Origin: Owenia fusiformis
Lineage: Eukaryota; Annelida; Polychaeta; Sabellida; Oweniidae
Length of the DNA: 64,000 bases
Direction of reading: 5' to 3'
Assembly (NCBI GenBank): GCA_903813345.2
Contig: CAIIXF020000011.1
Coordinates: 22,053,754 to 22,117,753 of the forward strand
A program made the translations under genes and the position numbers. Position 1 is the stretch's first letter; each line of letters starts with the position of its first letter. The notes below the pieces were generated by a model. The model did not search any database, was not told the DNA's origin, and saw nothing but the letters and a program-made list of their open reading frames with translations. Shown here piece by piece: positions 41,821 to 53,314 of this stretch.

Positions 41821-42469
41821 TTTGAATTCAATACCATCTAGGAAGCGTATTCTTGACCAAAGCTTATATGTCCTCAAGACATACACATATAAAATCTGAA
41901 CTAAATCGGTCAACTGATATTTGAGTTTACGAAAATGATGACATAATCATATTGAAATGTAGTTGTGACTATTGCCCTTACTTCATAGTTGAGGACCAAG
42001 GATGATTGGCTCCCAACATGCTTTTGTGGTTTCTTTTGATTCTGATGGTCCAATATGGTAATATTACTATGATGTTCATATCCAGACTAAATGCCTGGTC
42101 TGGAGACCAAAATGGACCCTGCCAGTCAAGAGATTATGGCAAAAGAATGATGGGAGGCAACCCTTCTTGGTTTGGGTGTAGACATAAGTCTATTGTTGGA
42201 AACACCAATGTTCAACAGTTGTTCTATTTAAGAGTATTTACTGCAACAAACAGGATTTTCTTTCAGATTTGATAACTTGTAGATTTTCATAAAATACCAT
42301 AGAAATTTGGATTCTCATATCAAGCCCTTCTACCTCCCTACTCCATGTACTGATCTCCAGTAAGGGGAGTACATGTATATTGGGGAGTTCAAGAGATCTG
42401 ATGCAAGACTGAAATATTTGTCAATCTTCTTTAACAGTGGGTTGGGTTCCATTCCCAGGGTGTCATTTT

Positions 42470-42640
42470 TTTGTCACCACCACAAGTGGTGACATTGTTA
42501 CAGTCTCCAATTTTTTTGTGTTTGGCAGTTGGTGTTCAGTGTGTTTGGGAGTTGGTATTCTGCTGTTGATGTTTATATCAAATGGCAGGTAGTGACATTT
42601 TGCATGTTAGTGCCTTGTTTATTACTCTTGATAGGGAATG
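42470..42640 (+). repeat. Dispersed repeat, GTGGTGACAT family, copy 4
   Basis: TTTTTTGTCACCACCACAAG-TGGTGACATTGTTACAG then TCTCCAATTTTTTTGTG and GTTAGTGCCTTGTTTATT. The most complete copy besides 3100. Confidence 0.65.
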
Positions 42641-42712
42641 ATGGGTTCAGATTCTTCCTACAATTCAACTCACAATAAACAAAACTCAAATGATTTGTTT
42701 TTTCTGTAAAAC

Positions 42713-42718
42713 TTTATT
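42713..42718 (-). terminator. Candidate polyadenylation signal of the LIM gene
   Basis: AATAAA on the minus strand, followed by a T-rich tract (GTTTTACAGAAAAAAC context). It would give a 3' UTR of about 2.5 kb for the LIM gene and leave about 1.1 kb to the convergent SUEL/CUB gene. Other AT-rich candidates exist between here and 45265. Confidence 0.3.
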
Positions 42719-45264
42719 GCAATAGGCAAGTATGCTCAGCTAAAACAAAGCAGGTGACTATCCATAATTCCCTAGTGTCCAATCATCTCACAGCCTCCGA
42801 GTATGCTGCATTGTGGGATACAAATACATGATTTGTATGCCATCAACACAGCAAAATGTGAGATAAATGGAAACATTGTTATTCTACATTTTTATTACAT
42901 GTCATGGATAAGAACCATTTTATAATAACAACTTCAACACTCCATATAGGTGCTTGTCTAGATCGCTGAAGGTCAGGTTTATCATTTTCCCAAACTTTTC
43001 GAAACTTTAAAACTTCAAATATTCAGTAATTTAATATGATTTTCAGTTTACTCTATGCAAGAGTAATTTGTGTTTTTGTGTTGACATATCCTGTATTCTA
43101 TGAAGTGGAAAAAGTACAAACTTGAATCTCAGCAAAGTAATATCTCACAAGTGATCACTAATTCATCATATATCACAAATCTGCTCAAAACAAATCACTA
43201 GATTTACAGTAAAATATATACAATGTTAATATAAAATACATGATTTAAATAATAATAATAATATTTAGTTAAATAACAATTTGTATGATTTGAAATTTCA
43301 AAATCAAACAAGTATTTTGAATTCGATCTTCCAAACCGAAATCCTAACCCTCAATTTTTTTAACTCATTTAATAAACTGGGTTTGGATATTTCTACGTTA
43401 TACAATATGGCCACGATAATTTATATTTGCAAGAAAAGTAATGTCCTAGGAAATCTGGGTCTATTAACTTGACTTTTGGGATATATATTAGATATATTTT
43501 ATAAGCTATAGGTTATTGAGTACCTCTTTGAGTATGCTTCGGAAACTATAATTCCTAGTTATTTTATATACACTATTAAACAGCAGTTTAGACTAATTGA
43601 CAACATTTATGTCAGCACTTTTAGGTGTTACTTGTTCAATTTGTCACCATTGGTCAAGTAATCTCCAAATGGCATAACCGATTGTGATGTCATAATTAGC
43701 ATAAAACAGCGCAGTTTGGTTATCTTGTTTCCGTCTAGGCTGGTTTGCATCATAAAGGTGGCGCTGAATTAAGCTAATTGTGAAAAGGTTATCGTAAAAT
43801 CGAACCTGAAAAAAATTGATCCCTCTTAAAATTTCCCAGGCTGTATTTTAGGACATAAGGGACATACAGAGAAGTTCTGTTCTTAAATGTAACACTTAAG
43901 GTCTCAATAACCTTGAACCTTAAAAGGCAGTTATTAACATGTATGCTATTATTCACACTTTAAGTGTTACATTTAAAATGAAGCAAGTGACTATGAAAGT
44001 TCGTTTGAATATTATTAAATATTTTTGTTGTCATTTTTTTTCATTTTCGACTTTTTTACTAAAACAAGTTAGTGGTGCATAACAAATTAGCATGCATGCT
44101 ATCATAATAAATATTTTTGTACAGAATATTTCATATTTTCTAAAGTTCAACTGATTGAGTACAGAACACTCCTTTCAACAAATACACAACACTTTATAGT
44201 GTGCGATATGTTTTGATATAACTAAAATATTACAATACTTTAATGACTATCGAAAACTCAATTCTCTGTTCCCATACTCCAAAATGCTTTTGTAAATTTT
44301 TCAGTTTTCAAATCTCTCAAATAACAATATTAAAATTCGCCTAACATCATTATATCTTGTATATAATCATTTTAAAATTCATTTTGTAAAATTCTTGTAT
44401 AAAATTCCTCATTTTGTTCATACTAAAAAGATGATAACATGAAAGAATAACGTGATGATACAAAACAGTTTGAATAAATTACAAACAAATTGACATAAGG
44501 GTTGCAAATATTCATTATAGTCTCTACAGACCAATAGCATAGGTTTTCACACAAACATCTTTACAGATTTTCTAAAAAGAGCTCTAAAAATTGACAGAGA
44601 CTGAATATTGAATCTAACATTACATACAAGTATATAGTTTACTATATCTTTAACTGGCAGTTGCACTATTTTATTTTGAATTAATCTATTGAAATTCTGA
44701 TCCCTGAATCGTCTGGACAAATATTAGAAATTTTTGATGACATGCAAAATGATTCTCAACAATGTTTATTGTACTTCTACAATTTTTATTGTATGTACTC
44801 AACAAAGTTTATTGTAAATACAGGCCATCCAGGGAGGGTACCTAATGCCTTTTAAATGAAGTGTATTATTAACTTCATGAAGATTCAATTATGATAATAA
44901 GTTCACAATTTTTTATATCTACAACTACTTTTTTTTAAATGAAACCATAAACTAAAAGTTTCAATAAGTTGTTTTTATAAGTGAAATTAAAAAGGTAAAT
45001 AAAATCTTAGATTTAACCTTTTTGAAGTATATAACCCTAATTACTATATGTAAGTAATCTAATAAGTCTCAAACGAAAAAAAATTAAATGCAGTAGAGTT
45101 TGCACAACCATGTTTGTTTGTAAACCAATCGTAATTGTGAAAAATAACATGCACAAAACTCAGTCGCTTTTTTAAAGAACTCATAAAGTCATTTTTGAAC
45201 AGAAGAGTTAATAAACAGTGCTGGGATCAGGCATCAGTGTTGCCTAGTTACGACTTCTTGTTGC
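42719..45264 (-). other. Probable 3' UTR / downstream region of the LIM gene
   Basis: AT-rich, no coding exon. A short inverted repeat TTAAATGTAACACTTAAG (43884-43901) with its partner at 43960-43978 can form a hairpin. A 12-bp duplicate TGCCTAGTTACG (45241-45252 and 45262-45273) spans the stop codon. Confidence 0.4.
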
Positions 45265-45413
45265 CTAGTTACGGCCGCATTCGGGACACAAGATTTCCTC
45301 GGAGTCAGTCAGGAAGCCCTTGCCGACCAAAGAGATGTTGCAGCGATAGCAAACAAAGCAGTCGCTATGCCAGTGGCGTTCCTCAAACGAAATAAACTTG
45401 GTACCACCCAATC
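45265..45413 (-). CDS. Lmpt: LIM gene, terminal exon (LIM5)
   Basis: TTTTCAG acceptor at 45416-45414, phase 1 entry, stop TAG at 45267-45265. Encodes GLGGTKFISFEERHWHSDCF, CYRC, LVGKGFLTDSEEILCPECGRN, the canonical FHL C-terminus. Its first zinc-binding pair (CCRC) comes from the 51182 exon. Confidence 0.9.
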
Positions 45414-48400
45414 CTGAAAATAACATTTCATAAAAGAATTTAATAATCTAAAATTGAGCTCTATCCAATACACTGAATAAGATAATCATAAAATGGCCAT
45501 TATTATTTTGATTCCTATTTTAGACATCACATTCATATTTTACCTTCTTTTAAACTTCTATTTATACAAAAATAAATGTTAACATAAATAATTTACAAAA
45601 ATAAATGTTAACATAAATAATTTACAAAAATAAGTGTTAACATAAACAATTTACAACATAATTTATTAATTTGTATCTCTAATCAGTGTATGTCTTAATT
45701 TAAGACAAAAGATATGAGAAGAAAAATCATACTTTAGACCAAAACAATTTTAATGTTAGCATCTGTGCATATATATTCAATACAAATGTGTTGTCAAAGT
45801 TAAGAGAATGTGAAATCAAACACTGCACCATTGTTGAAAGTTCACCAATTGAGAAAACAGATAATATGTATTACATTTTTTTGTGTCACATTATAAAGAA
45901 AATCAAGATAAAAGTCAATTATATCTTAAACTGACAATATTTCAGTCAATGAGTTACACCACATGAAGAAAAGGTGTACCAAAAGATTATTACATCATCT
46001 GGTACACCCCTCAAAGATGTTGTGGTAACCATGGTAACACAAATACATTAATCAACAACAGGTGGTTAGGGTTAGGAATACAAGGTTCCAGGAACAAACA
46101 CTTTATTAGCATGTAACCCAAGGAACAAAGATGTGTCATGATGTGTCAAATAATGTGTCAAACTTGAATGATGTGTCATCAATTGTGCTATGAACTATGT
46201 TGTAATAACAGTATGCGATCTATGCATGATGTGCAATAATTGTAACATGGCAGAATGAGATGTGCTATCAACATAATAACCAATGTATATAATCAGTCAA
46301 TGCAAAGAAATAGCTGGAAATAGCTTGAACATAACATATAGCTAAAAGAACTACATTTTATGGAATATTTCCTCGATATAGTTTCAAAAATTGTTCGTAG
46401 TCAAAACTCAAACTATTAATCGAAATCAAATTTCATTTCTACTTCAATTCACATTGAAAAGATTTTTAAATAAAATAAAAAAATCAGATCAAATCATCAA
46501 ACTATAATATATGAATAACATATAAAATCAGTAGAGTAAATCTTGTTTACTTCTAAGAGAATGTGTCATACAGATTCTAAACCTCTAAATATATTAATTT
46601 TTGACTATGAGATATCCCATGTCATTTAGAGCTGTTACATAACACCTTGTTGCGTTAAAACACACGTGGAAGATGGAGCCATAAAAGTTCTCAATTTTCA
46701 AAAAAATTGATGATTATGTCATACACTGACTTCAATAAACTTGTCAATGTTATTTTTTATATGATTCTTAAATAAAAAAAAATAGACAAAGGGTTGAGGG
46801 TTGTCAACATAATCTGATATCCATCCCAAATCATTGCCAATAACGTATTTAAATCTGAACATTATGAAACATATTGAGAATGTTTTAGGCACCACCTTTT
46901 GAAATGTTATGTGCTTATATAAGGTATCCCAATATTAGTACCTTCGCCGGTGAAACCTAAAATCAGCGAAAAAATATTTTGAAAAATATTTGCACACATT
47001 TGAATATATACATCAACTAAATCTTACTGATATTTGTTAATTATAAAATAATAATAATTTTATTGAAATAATTTCAGAAATAAATTTTTTGTTTTAGATG
47101 CGTAAACAATGAAACATAAAGTAGGAAGAAGTACTTCATCATCATATAAATATTCTTAAATAGTCTTATTTATAAGAATACCAAATTCAAATATGCACAA
47201 ATTGTGTATCTATATTATAGGTAATACACATTCGCATAAGCAAAGAAAGCCTGTGAATAAACATGGGTCGAAATAGAATCATACATTTGTTTCTGAATAC
47301 CCATACTGGAATTAATTTAAAACTGATTGTAAATCTAAACTTGATCATTTTGCCAATGGACAGATTTTGATAAGTGCAGAAGATATCACTTATTGCATTC
47401 ATATCCGCATTGTGTTGACTCTTATGTTTATACATGTACAAATATCTTTTGTCATTCCCCAATATGTGGGGCTTCCAGTTGCATTGCAGGGGTGGAAAGT
47501 TCAGTGTTGGTGTGTGTTGATTGGTCGAAGAAAGCATCATAAGTGGCCATGCTCAAATGCAGGGTCAACACACTTGAAACTAACATGCAAAAGACAACCA
47601 GGTCGACCAATAGTTTAATTCAAATCTTTCCCCTTTATATTGGAATACAATCGATAAAACTAGATTATCACCCTGGTTATTTTGCATGTGTCTGAATGAA
47701 TACACAGAACTCATAAACATATTGAACGTCACACAATTTTTAGCGAAGCATTATATCAGCCACAACTTGGTGTACACAGAACTGCAATAACCTAGAATAA
47801 CATAGTTGAATATGTAACAAGTTTTTATAATTGATCGGATTTGAATTTCAATTGATTTTATCATAAATGATCTTTAACATCACAATATGAAAGCCTTGTT
47901 GAAAAAATGTGAGGCTGCCTGAAACTGCGTTGAATGACAAATATCTGCATTTCAAGCTTACTCATGAACTTATTTAAGAGCCCATTAAACACAATTAAAC
48001 ATTTAAACACTTTAAATATTTCTCTCATTCCCATTAGCCACATATATATTATATGAGTTACTGTAATACTATTGTATGAGATTTTATTATGCTATTTATT
48101 TTTAATTTTCATCAATCAATCTTTAAATTTTAATTTTATGCACTAGATATAGCGACATCATGAAAATAATCTAAAATTTTTATGAATATTATGTTACATA
48201 ATCAACTGGGCATTAAAACTGATGTAAAATATAAAATGAAGCAGCAGAGAATTTAGTGGAGTTGTACCCGATGAATTTTCTGTTGAAAGTAAACTTTTAA
48301 CATAATAGTAGAAACTTAGAATGAATTTGTAATTTCTTATTTAGTTTTAGTTCCCCCATCTTACGTTGAGGTAATCACATACTTTTGATGTAATTTATTC

Positions 48401-49640
48401 CATACTTTTAGGGATCAGTAGAATATCAATTTCTACATGATTTGGGGTGGAAGTACTTTCAAGAGAAAAGTAGTCAATTTTGGTTTTAAGGTGGCTTGAG
48501 GGTGAAATACAAAATGATGCTGTTGTCTTCTCGCCACATTTGAGTTGTGATAAAACTTTTATCAACCAACTTACATGTTCTGTGGTACAAATGATTGTGC
48601 TACACTGTATTGTGTTGTAATACAATATACAATACTGGCACTATGATACGTATATCAATTTCACAATATGTTGAATGTACTATATTGTATAGGATGACAA
48701 TATATCATTATACACTGTACAATACTTCACTGCACTACACATCACAATTCCTTGTGCTAAGTGTGACATTGCAAGGTCAAATTGCTTTATTACAAAAGTA
48801 CAAAATCTTTCATTTGTCAAAATTGAACTCTGCCATGTAACAGGTACAATTAATTGTACTGCAGAACTCGTATCATCTATAAATGTTTTAAAACAACAAT
48901 GCGACGGGGTACCATTTTGTAAATCAACCACACTTTCGCTGGGGACTGTTTTTTGAAAACATTGTAGATTATGACTCCTGCATTTCAGTTGCCTGTCATG
49001 TAACCATGGCAATTCAAATGTCTATAATGATGTAACCATGGCAACAGCATGACGGCTTTTGAATACCATGAACCTTAATTAACAACATTTTCAAAAATTA
49101 GGCTCCAAGATGAGAAAATAAGCCACTGGAAGATGTGTCCAAGAGAAGCTGAAGATGAAGGGTCATGAAAGAAACATTCATTAACATCAATCATCTTTAA
49201 CATAATGGTGAAAACAGCCATGAATGTGACATCAATAAATGCAATAGGCCCATGCTGAGCTCCATGTAAAAGAGTATACGAATTACAGTAAAACCTGTCT
49301 TAGTGAACACCTCTCTCTAGTGAACACCTGTCCCTAGTGGACACCCTTCCTACGCACATAGTCCACTGACTTCTGTATAAATTACCCTCTCTCTAGTGAA
49401 CACCTACCTACAGTGAACGTTTTTTCTTGGCAAAAAAATGTTCACTATACACAAGTTTTACTGTAATGCATTTTTATCAATGTGTATTAAAAATTTCAAC
49501 ATGCGCCTTTTTAAGCTTCAAAAATGTCATTCGAGGCAATACTCCATCATTTGAATTAGATGATATGATATCAAGATTCATTATTCAGCTTCAGTTACAT
49601 TGGACCACATCCATAATTGATGAATATTAACCAGTAAAAG
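45414..49640 (-). other. Long intron before the terminal LIM exon
   Basis: No exon seen on either strand. AT-rich with small direct repeats (for example AAAATAAATGTTAACATAAA units near 45570-45650). Short open frames at 47187, 48395 and 48680 have no recognisable features. Confidence 0.5.
49284..49465. mobile_element. TACAGTAAAACC-type MITE, best-preserved copy
   Basis: TACAGTAAAACCTGTCTTAG at the left and CACAAGTTTTACTGTA at the right, 182 bp. The interior has three TAGTGAACACC / TAGTGGACACC units. Confidence 0.8.
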
Positions 49641-49643
49641 GTA

Positions 49644-49895
49644 TTATAACATACCTATGATGATGTATAGTACAAAGTGTACACAAGACAGCGGGCCAAT
49701 ATAAGTTTTGAAAAGCCCGCGCCCGCTAACTTTCTGATTGGTCAAGGCGCTGACGTCATAACCAATCAATCGAAGATAAAACTGCGCGAGCAATTTTTCT
49801 AAACTCATGTCAATCATTTTCAAACCATTTGTTTGTCAATTCTATAAGAAAACGGTACTCTCTGACCAGTCTACATCATCATAGGTATGTTATAA
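49644..49895. mobile_element. MITE with 24-bp perfect-type inverted ends
   Basis: TTATAACATACCTATGATGA-TGTA (49644-49667) is repeated inversely at 49872-49895. Inside are a TGACGTCA (49751-49758), an ATTGG (49736-49740) and a CCAAT (49762-49766), matching CRE and CCAAT-box motifs, and GC-rich GCCCGCGCCCGC. Confidence 0.8.
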
Positions 49896-49900
49896 ATCGT

Positions 49901-50013
49901 TTATGTCACTATCGTGGCACATATGCCCTCGGTTCTCAGAGATCAATGTCCCTCCCAAGGTCGGGCCATATATCACTGAGACCACGGGCATATATGCCAC
50001 GATAGTGACATAA
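49901..50013. repeat. 33-bp arm inverted repeat
   Basis: Arms 49901-49933 and 49981-50013 match at about 30 of 33 positions (TTATGTCACTATCGTGGCA core). It directly follows the 49644 MITE and sits 70 bp past the stop of the alternative last exon. Confidence 0.75.
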
Positions 50014-50082
50014 CCTCTAAATATGGCTCATTCCAGTAAACAGCCTGGCCATGCGTACAATGTATACCTATCTAGTCCGAAA

Positions 50083-50645
50083 CTAGTGTACACGCTGTGG
50101 ACCCCTTGCTGGGATTACAGTGGGGCCATGGGCCTGAGTGGGCACCTTAGTGGGCTTTGGGGCAGTTGGGGTATAATGTTGCCCCTTGGGTGGTATAACA
50201 GTGGATACTTCAACACGGCTTGAGTGAGTTGATTTCTGAATTTGACTAGAAGATTGATGTTGGGTTTGGATTTTTTGAGGGCCCCTTGCTGGAATTACAG
50301 TGGGGGTGTATATTTCATGTTGAATGGGTACAATCTGGGGGGTATGGACATTAGAAGGCTGTGATAATCGCCTGGCTGGGATAACAGTTGGCGTATGAGT
50401 TGCAGTTGGGACTACTTTTCTCCCCTCAGGGGGTCCAGGATCTTGATCCCTGGGGGAAAGGGCTTTCTGGGCTTTACTGGGCTGGTAGAATATTGACCGG
50501 CTATTACGCCTGACCATATTAACGGCAGGGACTGATTGGCGACGGGCTTGGACATAAACTTCAGACCATGGCACTATAAGATTGTATTTTAGATGGACTG
50601 TCAGAGAGGCCTTGTAAAAGTAGGGGTGCATGTGGTATGTGGTAT
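50083..50645 (-). CDS. Lmpt: LIM gene, alternative Pro-rich last exon
   Basis: A strong acceptor (TACTTTTTTTCCACAG, ending 50646) and phase 1 entry match the donor phase of the LIM4 exon. The frame runs 187 codons to a TAG at 50085-50083. It replaces the LIM5 core with YKASLTVHLKYNLIVPWSEV, basic/Ser-rich sequence and four spaced copies of a TVIPARGPQ-type motif (TVIPARRLSQ, TVIPARGPQK, TVIPPKGQ, TVIPARGPQR). No LIM cysteines. LIM4 to this exon keeps the frame exactly (1095 nt from LIM2). Probably a muscle-type scaffold tail; function unknown. It could have an internal donor that I missed. Confidence 0.7.
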
Positions 50646-51181
50646 CTGTGGAAAAAAAGTATAAATAAAATTCAATTAAACTACAACTAAGTTTTCAAGT
50701 TTGGATCAAGACAACCAAGAAAGTCCGCAAAATTCAAATTATTCAAATCATCTGTCTTTATAACAATATCTAAATATAAATTCATTGAAATAATAATCAA
50801 CCTTGGTTGTATGGATCATTTAATTAAATAATAAAATTAAATAGCGAACAGCCACTATAAGTAATTCAAACCTTAACGAAATATCTACAACATACGTACA
50901 TATATTAAAGCATATCAAAATCTGTCCTTTGGGTATTTACGAATACAGGATTCTATCAGAACTACACAAAAGGAATTTTTATATTTGACGAATTTCTAGA
51001 CGCAAAATTTGCTTTCAATAAACACCTTACTGGTAGTATAACAGCGGTGCATTATCAAGCTCTCCAAAATGCCATAACAAAATTATCAATATAATCCAAC
51101 TCCAAAAATTGCCGATTTTACCGATGCAGTTAGGGGGGATGATGAAGGTAACATGCAGAAGCGCTACCTATGTGTACTCAC

Positions 51182-51368
51182 CAGTAATGGGGGCAGTGCA
51201 ACGGCAACACTTCTTAGCGAACAGCTCTCCAAAGCAGTTAGCGCAGTAGGGTTTCTCATCACGGGAGGTGAACTTCTCGCCCGCTAGCTGACTTTGGCAG
51301 TTGGTGCACGTGAAGCATTCACGATGCCATGGGGCTTCCTTGTAGGTAACGCCACCTTTGTTAATAAC
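51182..51368 (-). CDS. Lmpt: LIM gene, LIM4 exon
   Basis: TGTTTTAAG acceptor, GTGAGT donor, phase 0 to 1, 187 nt. VINKGGVTYKEAPWHRECFT, CTNC, SRDEKPYCANCF, AKKCCRCTAPIT. It is the common downstream partner of all three LIM3 alternatives, and its donor leads either to the Pro-rich exon (50645) or the terminal LIM exon (45413). Confidence 0.9.
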
Positions 51369-51814
51369 CTTAAAACACATCAAACAATATGAAGATATCG
51401 AACTCGCGATTCAAAAACTATATTTTTCGAACAAAAATAGATTTACACTTTTCATCTCATATATACAACATATCTTCATGATTGTGACTTTTCAATGCTT
51501 TTAAGGTTAAAATGTTTAATAATAATTAGTTTCTTGCAGATAACCACATATTAAAAGGTAATTCAATGATATGAAGCAATGACTCCAGATATCCTAGTAC
51601 ATATTTCAATATATATGATAAAGCACAACACGTAATTCACAAAATATTTCATGCAAAGCTTTAAACTCATCTGATTCATCTAACAAAAATGTGATTTATT
51701 TTGACATTCCATTGTAAAATCTATTGATAATTGTTGATACAAGCCCTGAGTTAGAAACCTCTTTTTCACACATATAATGCTCGTATAAACATCTCGGACA
51801 ACACAGCGTCATAC

Positions 51815-51984
51815 CTTCCCGCATGCTTTACACTTATCAGCGAAGTGTTCCTCATAACAAGGCATGCAAACAACTTCTTTCTCCATGGGAACGAAGCGTT
51901 TTTGTCCAATAGGCTCATCACACTGCTTGCATCTAAAACACTCTTCATGCCAGTGCTTGCCTTTATGCTCGAACTTTTTCTTGC
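51815..51984 (-). CDS. Lmpt: LIM gene, LIM3 alternative exon c
   Basis: TACATTAAG acceptor (weak), GTATGA donor, 170 nt, phase 1 to 0. KKKFEHKGKHWHEECFRCKQ, CDEPIGQKRFVP, EVVCMPCYEEHFADKCKACGK. The most divergent of the three versions: no MKKY start and CKAC instead of CxKC as the first finger of LIM4. Confidence 0.85.
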
Positions 51985-52461
51985 CTTAATGTACAAAACA
52001 TGCAAGCTTAATTAGTATAGCATACATTTACATGCATTTTAGGTTATTGAACAGGGGTAGGGTCCAAATAAAGGGAAGAGGATGGGTAATGTCCAACTTG
52101 TTTTATTTTAATGAATTGAATGCCTTTACAGCATCATCATCTGCTGATTGTTAAGCGCAGCAGTTAATGACAGTTATTTAATACTCAAAAAAGCTGAAAA
52201 ATAACCTTAAAGAAATAACTCAAAAATCTTTAAAAAAAAATTTTAAAATAACAATTTGACAGCTATAAAGGTTTTCAATTTCCGATATCATTTCATAAAC
52301 AAGTTGTTCATTTTATTAATTACACTGCAACAATATGAACTTATACGAACAACAAATTGTTATCTTAAGAGTATTATTCAGTCAGTACAATGTCAGTTTC
52401 ATCCACATGCACCTAAACAATATAAAATGAAACAAACATGCTTAATAGTTAAGGTTGGACC

Positions 52462-52482
52462 GGGGGGGGGGGGGGGGGGGGG
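52462..52482 (+). repeat. G21 homopolymer
   Basis: Twenty-one consecutive G residues in an intron between LIM3 exons b and c. A G-quadruplex-prone tract, on the non-template strand relative to plus; C-run in the LIM pre-mRNA. Confidence 0.9.
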
Positions 52483-53144
52483 TAAGGTGTGTTCATTAGT
52501 ATAGAAACAAGGTGTTTGTTGGAATTAAATGGATAAAAACAACAATTAAGCAAAAATATTTTGTTCCTCACAGAACTTGGATCTCCATGCTTCGCTGAAA
52601 ACTGAGTTTGATGTTAGAATTAAGCTCAGGACACCAGTCTTGCATCATTGGTTTCCTACATCATTCTCCATATCCCATAGCAGAAGACATGATGCAAGTC
52701 CAAATAATCATGGGTTTTCAAAATAGAAAGCCCATGGTCCATTACAGTGGTGGGGTGTATAATATGGGGACTTATTTAACATATAAACCATGTGGTTTCA
52801 ATAGAAAGCCCATGTATAAACAAGGGGGTAGGTATAGTTGAATTATGGATTCTATTGTAATAGCTGGATATAGTAAACGATGCGGGCTCAAGGATTCACA
52901 TTTAGTTGATTTTGTATAAGTCCTTCTTCCCTAACTGACTCGTTTCTACTGTTCAAATGATGATCTAATATCCCTATAACTCAGTGTCTAATGAGGGGTG
53001 ATACTCCTATGCATCAGTTATGACACAATGCGTTGAATTTTTTCAAGAATCCATAATTTAGCTTAAATATCTTGGGTACAGTCCTACAATGTGATATAAA
53101 TACACATGCAATGATTAATACACATGCAATGAGCGTGCTATTAC

Positions 53145-53314
53145 CTCATTACACTTCATGCAACGTTGGGCAAATTTTTCCTCATAACAAGGCACGCAAA
53201 CAACTTCGTTGTCACGTGGGATGAAACTTTTGTTTCCGATTGGCTGAGTGCATTCCTTACAGCAGAAACACTGTTCGTGCCATTGCTTGCCTTTGTATTC
53301 ATACTTCTTCATTC
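53145..53314 (-). CDS. Lmpt: LIM gene, LIM3 alternative exon b
   Basis: CATTCTAG acceptor, GTAATA donor, 170 nt, phase 1 to 0. MKKYEYKGKQWHEQCFCCKE, CTQPIGNKSFIP, EVVCVPCYEEKFAQRCMKCNE. Sequence between a and c; aligns with them without gaps. Confidence 0.88.

Noticed and set aside
51766-52005. 79-codon open frame over the LIM3c exon
   Set aside because: It is the wrong frame of the exon at 51815-51984. The correct frame has the LIM zinc ligands.
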